DNA of 64,000 nucleotides from Zanthoxylum bungeanum (taxonomy: Eukaryota > Streptophyta > Magnoliopsida > Sapindales > Rutaceae). The stretch spans positions 1 through 64,000 of the forward strand of contig SKCR01035576.1 in NCBI GenBank assembly GCA_019454045.1, in the 5' to 3' direction. Below are positions 11,065-21,738 of the stretch, in pieces (position 1 is the stretch's first letter; each line of letters opens with the position of its first letter). The notes beneath the pieces are model-generated. The model did not search any database. It saw only the letters and a program-made list of their open reading frames with translations, and was not told where the DNA came from. The position numbers were made by a program, and so were the translations under genes.

Positions 11065-12978
11065 TTTGGACAACTATGACCCATAGCGTCACTATTTGTA
11101 AAAGAATTGTGGTTTTTCTACAGATTAACTATGTACAATGGAAATTGCATTTTATCATTTTGTAATTTATTTTTACTTGGATATATAAATGATGAAAGTC
11201 CTTATGATTAGTTCCGGATTGATAAGATATGAGACAGTATCAATCCATAACGGTTTTTTAATATTACACTAGTCGTTGTATTATCGAGATTGGACATCGA
11301 TAATGCGGAATACACTAGTATTACACTTGTGCGCGTTATGGAAGCGTAACAACATAGTTCTACTTATTTAAGTATTGGATACTTATGCAGTGTGATAGGA
11401 GGTTGGTTTACCGATGTACGGAAACAGCTTCGCTCTGGATAGACCCCGTGGAATCCCATGGTAGTTTGACTATGTGTCTATGGGAATCCACATCAGGGTA
11501 GGTGTGTATTTGGTCTTAACCTGAGACTTACATTTCTAGTACTTTTGACAATCAGTACGCTTTAGTTTGGTTGTCTAGGACTTAACAGGTTCTGTGTATG
11601 CCTCTTCTGGGTTTTTTGAGAATCGTAGTGTATTGGATATGATGTTAAGACGGAAGTATCACTTCATTCATATGGAGATGATGATCACACATGGATACAG
11701 AACTGGTGCTCTAATGTGTTGCAACCACCAGAATAATATGACAAGGTCATAATTATCCGATTAAATAGACTAGTTGCTCGTGATCCGATATATGCTTCGT
11801 ACGGGGCAGACACTATTCCAGCCTCAGGCCTAGCATGTGACACCCGATATTGGATCGATATACACAATACTACGTCTACTACGCCTGACAAAGATTATAT
11901 ATTCCATTAAGAATATTTCTAGAGAATTGGGTAGGCACGGTGCTTTGCTAGAAGCCAACCATGTCTAGTAAATCGGTAAAAAAGTAATACAAGGTACGTA
12001 CGTGTTCGGATAGTCCGACGATCGGATTTACTGCCAACATATCCGGGGATATCTTGGGTCACTTCCCAAGATTCATCGATGACGTATGATTCAAACATAA
12101 TTAATCTTGGATTAATTACGGAGAGATTTTATCTAGGATAAAATACTATTTGATGAGAGAGAACGATTAATTCAGAATTAATCGATAAAATAATATATTT
12201 GATATATTAAACGAAATTAGATTTCGACGCGGAATTAAAATTGGATTTTGATTCGGGCAAACGAATTAATTTAGAATTAATTCGCTAGCGACGTGAATAA
12301 TAATTTTACTTGACATTATTATTTAATTAAGTTTGATTTAATTACGTCGCAACGGAAAATTTATTAATTCGAAATTAGCGAACTCGAGCCCGAGAGTGTT
12401 TGCGGGTCCACTCGAATTTTGAATCAAGTGAGGCCCACAAGTCACATCACCACTCACATCACCTAGTCACATTATGTTGATGGGTTTTGGTGAAGTTGGT
12501 GATTACTTATCCTACACTCTTTGCAAAGATGATGGCATGAATGACGAATACCAAATATTTGGTATATCTTTTTTTTTAATTGATTTTTGAAATAAAAAAA
12601 AAGGATAAGTCAACACATCATCTTTGCTACAAATATTCATGCCCATTTTGAAAAACAAACTCTCTCCAATTTCCTCTCATTACCGAGAGCTTCAAGGAAG
12701 AAACTTTGAATATTTGTTGCAAATTTTCAAGAGCTAGCACTCAAAGGAATCATAACAAAGGTGTTAGGGAAACTTTCTCAAGAGGTTGGAATCACCATTA
12801 AGCTTGGAGCTTGGATTCAAATCTTAAAGAAAGCTTGGGAGCACTATTCAAGGAACAAAGTTTTGTTCTACACACATCCTCTCATCCGTTCAAAGTGAGT
12901 ATAATTCCTCTATACTTCTTTATGTATTCACTTAATTTTATGCTTAAATTGATCTTGGGACTACATAGAAATCCAACA
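11065..12978 (+). repeat. 5' LTR of copia B
   Basis: 1914 bp. The first bases are TTTGGACAA where the 3' copy has TGTTGGACAA, so one base was lost or changed at the end; it ends ATCCAACA. It contains the TATA-proximal hairpin at 11369-11385 (spacer TGG), the inverted-repeat block (about 12110-12290) and a donor-like GTGAGT at 12895, 83 bases before the end. Confidence 0.92.
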
Positions 12979-15141
12979 ATGGTATCAAGAGCCTTGATGA
13001 GCATGAAATTGAACTTAGAGTTTATATACTAAAATTTGGGTATTTTTAATTTGAGCATATTTTAATCAAATTGTTTGTTTGAGTATGCTTGTATGTTGAT
13101 AACTTAGAGTTATGCATTATCAATTTGAAGAAAAATTAATTGGATTAATTTTCCCCAAATACCTTATGCTGGCTGAATGTATAGTAAACCTAGGTCATGG
13201 TGATTTTTGTTTTTAAGACCATTGGATGTGTTTAAAGACTTGGGATAAATTGATTAATGATTTGATTGGATTGAAATCGAAATCGGTTTTAAAAATCCCT
13301 CATTACCGTGAGCCTAATCGAATGAAATGAAATGAAATGATTTTGATTCAATAATGTTGGACATGTGTTGATGTTGGATAAACATGATTAATTGATTACA
13401 TTACTATTTTGGAAATGTTAATTTAAATGGTTATTCATGGCTAAGCACTTTAATTAATTAAATTATGAAATTTGGAATTTTAAAAATTTAATTAGTTGGG
13501 CTTAATTTAGAATTGGGCTTTAAATGTTTTTTTTGGGCCTAATGGGCTTGGTTGGGCCAAGTTGGGTTAGGATAATTGAATTGGATCCAAATTGGGACTA
13601 AACCATTCCATTAAGTCCAAATATAACAATTGGACCTTTTAATGTTTAATTGGGCCTAATGGGCCTAAATTGGTTTCTTGGCAAATAGGGTGATTCCTTA
13701 ATTGGGTTTTGGCATTTGGGTTTGACCCATATTGACCAAAGTCCATGCCTTAAGAAATTAATTGAAAGCCCATTGGACTTTAATTAAACGACATTGGATG
13801 TTAATTGGGATTTGAGACCCATTTAGATTAGATTTAGAATCTAAGTCGTAAAGGTGCATTAAAAAGTGTAGTTATTTAATTTGGAATTAAATAAATAATT
13901 AGTATTGAATACGAATTAAATTAGATTTAAATTGCAGTGCAATATGATTCAAGAATTTGAAATTCGAGTACTTATTCTCAAACGAGTTGGACTCGAGCAA
14001 ATCAAATCGTTGTTTGAACATTGGATTATCATTTAATTCAAAGATTAATTAATTGGATTAGATTGATTGAATAACATGCTTTGTGTGAATACATTGATGT
14101 GTTGAATGAATAATGTATATCGGATGGATATTAGAAGGGAAATGGCAATTTTAGAAATTGTTGTAAATTTAGAATTTATTAAATTGGACCTGCGTGTCCA
14201 GCCTTATCTCTCGATTCTTTGTAATTCTCTTCTCACCTAATTCCCCTCAATGTTATTGAGGTTTCTTTCATTGTATTATGTAATTGAGTAGAAGTTAGAA
14301 TAATGTTAGCCGGGGAGAGGAAATGAAGTGATTTGTTCTAGGAACAATTTGTGAGATATCCATCCGTATATCATTATTAATTTATTTTATGTACCTTATT
14401 ATGCTTTTAGAATGCATGCTTAAGGGTGTATGATGAGACCTAACAAAGATAATAAATTGGTTGCCAATTTATGTGGAAAACCCTCAACAAATATTAAGCG
14501 TTTTCATTCCATTGAGTGATTCTTACTCAAGATCCAAGATTGACACTGGTTTGTTAGCCAAAGTCAAGACCTTTGTCCATCGTGAATGTGTTTGAATCAT
14601 GAAAGCTTTGTTGCATATCATATGTCTTGTCCAAGTTGTGATTTGTTGGCCAAAGTCAAGATCACTTCTTGTCCATCGACATCGATTACGAAGCTTTCCA
14701 AAGTCAATGGGTCCCTCTTAACTGGAATCATTAAGCTTGTTGTGGCAAAGCTAAGGCTTAGTTGATTTAGAGGAAAAAGGTTAGGAAAATATATTGGATA
14801 TATTGGCATAAATATTGTATATATATATTTCGGACTAAGAGGTCCACCTACCGGATCTAGGAATTGGATGAGATCCAATTGATCTTAGAGATCTACCTAG
14901 TTAAATATCATACAACTTGTTGGCCAAAGTCAAGGTTGTGTGTTATTTAACGGGATCCTAGCCCACTAGGAAACTAGGTTTCCCGAGTACTCAACAGAGG
15001 GTTAGAGGCTCGCCGAAAAATAGTGAGAGGCTAGTATTGAATTTGTAATTTCATTCAAATACTTAGCTTTATGCGCTTTCAAATTATTTCGTTAATTATT
15101 TTATTAGTTGGACTAATATATTATTATTTTTCTTGTAACAG
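12895..15141 (+). other. Candidate leader intron of copia B
   Basis: Donor-like CAAA|GTGAGT at 12895 in U5; acceptor-like TTTTTCTTGTAACAG ending at 15141, preceded by GGACTAAT at about 15112. Length 2247 bases, close to the equivalent intervals in C (2238) and D (about 2230 without its nested LTR). The gag start codon follows 52 bases after the acceptor. No transcript evidence is available. Confidence 0.45.
12979..12993 (+). other. Primer-binding site of copia B
   Basis: ATGGTATCAAGAGCC immediately after the 5' LTR, complementary to the 3' end of initiator tRNA-Met apart from one extra A. Confidence 0.9.
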
Positions 15142-15193
15142 TTAGACTGTACCCATACATTGTTAATTGGATAGTTTAACTATCGCAGTTAAA
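12994..15193 (+). other. Non-coding leader of copia B
   Basis: 2.2 kb without a long open frame. Inverted repeats with three-base spacers include 13828-13844 (arms TTAGATT and AATCTAA), 13872-13894 (10-base arms, spacer TGG) and 14788-14804. The TTGTTGGCCAAAGTCAAG-type core starts at 14551, 14643, 14737 and 14917, each between complementary arms. TGGGCC/TGGGCT words cluster at 13498-13680. A block conserved in all copies ends GGGTTAGAGGCTCGCCGAAA near 15018. Confidence 0.8.
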
Positions 15194-15871
15194 ATGACGG
15201 GAAAGAATAGTGTCAGAGACATTATCATGGGAGAGAATGTTTTCAATGACACAAATTTTTCTGACTGGGAAATGAATCTCAGGATTGTCCTGGGATCCGA
15301 GAAGTTGCTATATACTATAGATAGACCTCTTGGGCCTAAGCCTGGGCCTGATCAATTGCTTGAGCTAGAGCTTTGGAAGACTCATAGCGATGACAACTCT
15401 ACTGCTCAGTCCATTATGCTTGCTGCTATGACTCAACAATTCCGTCGACAGAACAAGGGATTGGATCCCTATAACATGTTGGCGAAGTTGCATGATCTTC
15501 ACCGATCTAATCTTAGATCGCAGAGATATGAGTTACATAAGAAGCTCTTCCGCGCTCACATGTCAGAGGGTACATCTGTTGAGCACCATATGTCACAAAT
15601 GATTGCTGACATCGAGCAGCTGGCTCAGATGGGCATTGTCTTCGAGGCTGAGACTTCCATAGATTTGATCTTGCAGTCTCTCCCCGACACTTGGAGTGGG
15701 TTCATCATGAACTATAATATGTTGAACCAAGATGATACTCTTGGAGAGTTAATGTCCATTATGAAAGATGCTGAAAAGAAGCTTCTAAAGGGCAAGAAGC
15801 GCGAGGCGCACTTCGCTTCGATATCTCAGACTCTGAGGGCTTGGCCCAAGGCGACTGGAGGTGTGAAGTAA
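15194..15871 (+). pseudogene. gag: Copia B gag, truncated
   Basis: Structural capsid precursor of the retrotransposon. The first ATG of the conserved frame is at 15194 (MTGKNSVRDIIMG), giving 225 residues; upstream codons to 15167 are open but have only a TTG. The frame resembles copia gag, with LWKTHSDDNSTAQ and ETSIDLILQSLPDTWSGFI. Compared with D it has lost 21 codons of a lysine-rich linker (in frame), and the next glutamine codon has become TAA at 15869, so the stop falls just before the zinc knuckle. The CX2CX4HX4C knuckle is still readable after the stop at 15881-15922. Unlike D, the body of gag has no internal stop. Confidence 0.85.
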
Positions 15872-18800
15872 GATGTATGTCTGCAGTGCGGGAAGCGGGG
15901 TCACTGGAAGTGTGACTGCCGCGAGTACAAGGCGTACATGAAGGAAATCAAAGCTAACAAGACACCGGCTTCAGGTATGTTTGTTATAGAAATAAACATG
16001 TCTACTACTAGTTTTAAAAATTGGATTTTTGATTCTGGTTGTGGTACTCACATATGTACTGTTGTGTAGGATCTGCGGATTAGTAGGAGGCTGGCCTCAA
16101 TGGAGATTGATCTACGCGTCGGGAATGGGACACGAGTTGCCGTTTTGGCCATGGGTACTTATGTTTTGGAACTGCCCTCGGGGCATGTACTTGAACTTAT
16201 AAACTGTTATTTTGTACCTAGTTTGACTAGGAATATTATTTCTGTATCTATGTTAGCCCAATGCGGGTATACTTTTTTATTTAGAAACATGGGGGTTTTA
16301 TGTATAAAAATGATATGGAGATTTTCACAGCTGATGCAAATAATGATCTTTATATTTTGAATATTAATCAATCTCAAACATATAATGTAACAAACAAAGG
16401 CTTAAAGTAAGTAACAAGGATGAAAATTATATGTGGCATTGTCGTCTAGGACACATAAACCAGAGACGTATATCCACACTTTCGAAGAGTGGGTAATTGG
16501 AAGGATTTGATCCAAATTCATATGACGTCTGCAAATCTTTTTTATTAGGCAAAATGCCTAAAACAGCTTTTAGCGGAAATGGTGCACATGCCACCGAACT
16601 GTTAGCCTTCGTTCATAGTGATGTATGTGGGCCCATGTCTAGCCAGGCTAGAGGTGGATATGAATACTTCGTAACCTTTACGGATGATGCATCACGTTAT
16701 GGTTATGTGTATCTTATGAGACACAAGTCGGAAATCTTTGAGAAATTTAAAGAGTTTCGACACGAAGTTGAAAAATAGACCGCCAAAAATATTAAGACAT
16801 TACGGTCGGACCATTGTGGCGAATACTTAAGCAATGAATTTCTTGATGACTTGAAAGAATATGGTATTCTTTCACATTGGACTCCTCCAGGAACACCGCA
16901 ATTAAACGGTGTGTCCGAACGAAGAAAACGAACTTTGTTAGATATTGTAAGTTCTATGATGAGTTGCACAGAGCTACCTATTTCTTTCTAGGGATATGCA
17001 TTGAACAGTGCAATACTTATTTTGAATCAGGTTCCGTCAAAGTCTGTTCAACGGACTCCGTATGAGATATGGACAGGAAAAAAATTGGGTTTCTTATTTC
17101 TAAAGATTTGGGGTTGCTGGGCATACGTCAAACGTTTGGAAGGTACCAAACTTGAACCCAAATCGGATAAATGCCTATTCATAGGATATCTTAGCGAAAT
17201 CAAAAGATATTACTTCTATCACCCACAAGAGAACAAAGTATTTGTTGCTCTACATGCGGTTTTCCTTGAGAAGGAATTCCTAAATGCAGTGGTTAGTGGG
17301 AGGAAAGTAGAACTCGATGAAAATCGGAGTGATACTGTTCCTAGCACAGAATCCTTAACGGAACATAAACAGTCCATCAGGGATGAGACTGTACCACAAT
17401 CTTCGATTACATAAGGAGGTCGGAGAGAGTCAGAAAACAACCTAAAAGGTATGGGTTTATGATCTCACCTCATGTGGATATTAATCTTATTGAGGATAAC
17501 GAGCCGACTACGTATGAGAAAGCGATACAAGATATCGATTCCGCTTTATGGCAAGAAGCCTTGAAGTCCAAAATGGATTCCATGTATACCAACCAAGTTT
17601 GCACACTGGTTGATGCACCAGAAGGCGTAAAGCCTATTGGTTGCAAATGGGTCTTCAAGAAGAAGACAGACATGGATGGCAACGTACAAACGTACAAAGC
17701 TAGGCTTCTAGCGAAAGAGTATCGTCAATGAAACTGTGTCGATTACGACAAAAATTTTTCACCCATTGCCATGATTAAATCCATCCGGATAATGCTTGCT
17801 ATTGCTGCATATTTCAATTACGAGATGTGGCAGATGGACGTCAAAACCGCTTTCCTTAACGGAAACCTTTTGGAGGATGTTTATATGCAACAGCCTGACG
17901 GTTTTGTCGTACCAAGACTTGCAAACAAGGTTTGTATATTAAATCGATCCATTTATAGATTGAAGCAAGCATCGCGTTCTTAAAACCAACGTTTTGATGA
18001 GATCATAAAAGAATATGATTTCATTCAAAGCGAGGATGATCCTTGTGTATATAATAAGGTTAGTGGAGCGCACTGACATTCATTGTCCTTTACATTGATG
18101 ATGTATTGCTTATTGGCAATGACAATCCCATGTTAACGTCGGTGAAAGCTTGGCTTTCATTAAAATTCTCCATGAAAGATCTGGAAGAAGCATCATTTAT
18201 TATAGAATAAAGATCTACCGGGATAGATCTAGAAAGCTGCTTGGACTCTCCCAGAGCACGTACATTGACAAAGTGTTGAAGAGATTCAACATGGATCAGT
18301 CCAATAGGGGATTGTTGCCAGTGTCACATGGCATCACTCTATCTAAGGACATGTGTCCTAAAACTCAAGATGAGAGAGACAACATTAGTCGAATACCGTT
18401 CGCCTCGGTAGTCGGATCGATCATGTATGCCATGATATGTACGCGACCTGATGTCTCTTATGCTTTGAGCATATATAGTCGCTATTAGGCCGATCCAGGT
18501 GAAGGTCACTAGATGGCGGTTAAGAATATCCTTAAGTATCTTAGACGAACTAAGGATATTTTCTTAATCTATGGAGATGGACAACTTGAGGTAACTGGGT
18601 ATACCGATGTAAGTTTCCAAACCGACAAAGACGATTGTAAGTCGCAATCTGGGTACATATTTTGTTTGAACAACGGAGCAGTAAGCTGGAAATCTTCCAA
18701 GCAAGAGACTGTTGCCGATTCAACAACAGAAGGAGAGTATATTGCTGCAGCTGAAGCAGCAAAATAGGCAGTTTGGATCCGAAAATTCCTAATTGGATTA

Positions 18801-19076
18801 GGAGTAGTTCTGTTAGCAGCTGAGCCCGTTCCATTGTATTGTGACAATAACGGAGCTATAACACAGTCTAATGAACCGCGGTCTCATCAATGATCCAAGC
18901 ATATTCTTCGACGTTTCCATCTGATTCATGAGATCATACATCGTGGTGATGTGAAGATCGAGAAGGTCGCATCAGAGGACAATATGGCAGATCCGCTGAC
19001 GAAAGCTATTCCTTAGTAAAAGTTTGAGCGACGTGTACATAGTTCAGGTGTTAGATGCTTGAGTGACTGACTATAG
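15872..19076 (+). pseudogene. pol: Copia B pol: protease, integrase, RT and RNase H, multiply broken
   Basis: Would supply protease, integrase, reverse transcriptase and RNase H. Order seen: zinc knuckle (15881-15922), protease WIFDSGCGTHIC (about 16021-16056), integrase with first catalytic Asp in VHSDVCGP (about 16610-16635), second Asp in LRSDHCGEY and Glu in GVSERRK, RT with YIDD (near 18092), and RNase H with GYTDVSFQ (about 18597). Stops include 16067, 16776, 16989, 17412, 17729, 17981, 18486 and 18765, plus frameshifts near 18070 and 18180. Most stops are CAG to TAG or TGG to TAG relative to D, as expected from methyl-cytosine decay. It cannot make a full polyprotein. Confidence 0.9.
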
Positions 19077-19090
19077 GCCAAGTGGGAGAT
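19077..19090 (+). other. Polypurine tract of copia B
   Basis: GCCAAGTGGGAGAT-type tract directly before the 3' LTR. Confidence 0.8.
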
Positions 19091-21012
19091 TGTTGGACAA
19101 CTATGACCCATAGCGTCACTATTTGTAAAAGACATTGTGGTTTTTAAACAAATTAACTATGTGACAATGGAAATTGCATTTTATCATTTTTTAATTTATT
19201 TACTTGGATATATAAATGATGAAAGTCCATATGATTAGTTCCGAATTGATAAGATATGAGACAGTGTCAATCCATAACGGTTTAATCATTAAACATCCAT
19301 AGTCGTAGTATTATCGAGATTGGACATCGATAATACAGAATAGACTAGTATTGCACTTGTGCGTGTTATGGAAGCGTAACAACATAGTTCTCATATATTT
19401 AAGTATTGGATACTTATGCAAGTGTGATAGGAGGTTGTGTTTATCGATGGTACGGAAACAGTTTCTCTCTAGATAGACCCCGCAGAATCCCATTGGTAAT
19501 TTGACTATGTGTCTATGGGAATCCACATCAGGGTAGGTGTATTTGGTCTTAACTTGAGACTTACATTGCTAGTACTTACGACAATCAATACGCTTTAGTT
19601 TTGGTCGTCCGAGATTTTAACAGGTTCTGTTTACGCCTCTTCTGGGTTTATTGAGAATCGTAGTGTATTGGATGTGATGTCAAGACGGAAGTATCACTTC
19701 AGTCATATGGAGATGATGATCACACAGGGATGCAGAACTGGTGCTCTAATGTGTTGCAACCATCGGAATAATATGACAAAGTCATGATTATCCGATTAAA
19801 GAGACTAGTTTCTCGTGATCCGATATATGCTTCGTACGAGGCATACACTATTCCAGCCCCAGGCCTAGCATGTGACATCCGATACTGGATCGATATACGC
19901 AATATTACGTATATCACGCCTGACAAAGATTTTATATTCCATTAAGAATATTTCTGGAGAATTTGGTAGGCACGGTGCTTTGCTAGAAGCTAACCATATC
20001 TCGTAAATCGGTAAAAACGTAGTACAAGGTACGTACATGTTCGGATAGTCCGACGACCGGATTTTCTGCCAACATATCCAGGGATCTCTTGGGTCGCTTC
20101 CCAAAGATTCACCGATGACGTATGATTCAAACATAATTAATCTTGGATTAATTACGGAGATATTTTATCTAGGATAAAATACTATTTGAAGAGAGAGAAC
20201 AATTAATTCGGAATTAATCGATAAAATAATATATTCGATATATTAAACGAAATTAGATTTCGACGCGGAATTAAAATTGGATTTTGATTCGGGCAAACGA
20301 ATTAATTTAGAATTAATTTGCTAGCGACGTGAATAGTAATTTTGCTTGGCATTATTATTCAATTAAATTTGATTTACTTACGTCGCAACGAAAAATTCAT
20401 TAATTCGGAATTAGCGAACTCGAGCCCGGGAGTGTTTGCGGGCCCACTCAGATTTTGAATCAATTGGGGCCCACAAGTCACATCACCACTCACATCACCT
20501 AGTCACTTTATGTTGATGGGTTTTGGTGAAGTTGGTGATTACTTGTCCTACACTCTTTGCAAAGATGATGCATGAATGACTAATACCAAATATTTGGTAT
20601 ATCTTTTTTTTTTAATTGATTTTTGAAATCAAAAAGGATAAGTCAACACATCATCTTTGCTACACATATTCACGCCCATTTTGAAAAACAAACCCTCTCC
20701 AATTTCCTCTCATTGCCGAGAGCTTGAAGGAAGAAACTTTGAATATTTGTTGAAAATTTTCAAGAGTTAGCACTCAAAGGAATCATAACAAAAGTGTTAG
20801 GGAAACTTTCTCAAGAGCTTGGAATCACCATTAATCTTGGAGCTTGGATTCAAATCTCAAAGAAAGCTTGGGAGCGCTATTCAAGGAACAAAGTTTTTGT
20901 TCTACATACATCCTCTCATCCGTTCAAAGTAAGTATAATTCCGTTATACTTCTTTATGTATTCACTTAATTTTATGCTTAAATTGATCTTGGAACTAAAT
21001 AGAAATCCAACA
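19091..21012 (+). repeat. 3' LTR of copia B
   Basis: 1922 bp, TGTTGGACAA to ATCCAACA. TATA-like CATATATTTAA at 19393-19403 overlaps the hairpin at 19400-19416. Donor-like GTAAGT at 20929. The segment from 20365 onward recurs at 24920-25569 in a tandem duplication. Confidence 0.92.
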
Positions 21013-21017
21013 GTAAT
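21013..21017. repeat. Target-site duplication of copia B, right
   Basis: GTAAT, matching 11060-11064. Confidence 0.85.
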
Positions 21018-21159
21018 TACATCTAATCTTATATTTCAACATCTAGTAACAAATGTACTTCATGCAACTTTAAGAAGATCAATATCATACAAGTGTCAAC
21101 TTGAGGAATGAAATCTCCACTTACAGAGGAAACATAAGACTCACTACAACAAAATTGAC

Positions 21160-21545
21160 TTTTAGTGGCGAAAATTTTCGCCACTAAAAGCTGAAATTTC
21201 GCCACTAAAACAATTAGTGGCGAAATTATATTTCGCCACTAATTCGTCACTAAGAGTGCGACACAAAAGGTTTTAGTGGCGAAATCTAATTTCGCCACTA
21301 AAACCTTACCTTTAGTGGCGAAATTAATTTCGCCACCGAAAGTATGTATTTTCGCCACTAAACGTATGTTTTTAGTGGCGAATTAAATTTTCGCCACTAA
21401 AAGTCTGATGTTAGTGGCGAAAATTATAGACTTTTATTGGCGAAATTTTCGCCACTAAAAGTCAATTTTAGTGGCGAATTATTCTTTCGCCACTGAATGT
21501 AGACTTTCAGTGGCAAATATATTATACTTTTAGTGGCGAAACGAT
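21160..21545. repeat. Left subterminal repeat array of the CACTA element
   Basis: About 17 exact copies of GTGGCGAA or its complement TTCGCCAC, mostly arranged as facing pairs, within 385 bases. Such arrays are the known binding region of CACTA TnpA-type proteins. Confidence 0.85.
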
Positions 21546-21738
21546 ATTTTGTATTGTAAAATGATTTAAAATATAAATTTTAATACATTAGTATATATAA
21601 AATAGAATATTTGTATTTACAAGCAAAAAAATACATTATGTTCTTACATTAAAACAGACAAATGATCAACTAATTATAATTTACAAATTAAAAGTTGTTG
21701 GTTTCGTCTCACATCTAAATTTACATTCTATTTTCAAA

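Larger units (their letters stand above)
11065..21012 (+). mobile_element. Ty1/copia element B, complete structure
   Basis: About 9.95 kb with both LTRs, primer-binding site, leader, gag-pol remnant and PPT, flanked by perfect GTAAT repeats. The gene order protease-integrase-RT-RNase H marks Ty1/copia; the gag and protease wording suggests a Tork/TAR-type lineage, which I cannot confirm without a tree. Numerous stops make it defective. The last 648 bases of its 3' LTR were later included in a tandem duplication (second copy at 24920). Confidence 0.95.

Noticed and set aside
15167..15193. gag start at 15167 (and 57474 in D).
   Set aside because: The codon there is TTG; the first conserved ATG is 15194 in B and 57501 in D.
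18550..18847. Minus-strand open frames across copia RNase H (also 60858-61199 and 59897-60322).
   Set aside because: They are shadows opposite conserved RT/RNase H frames.
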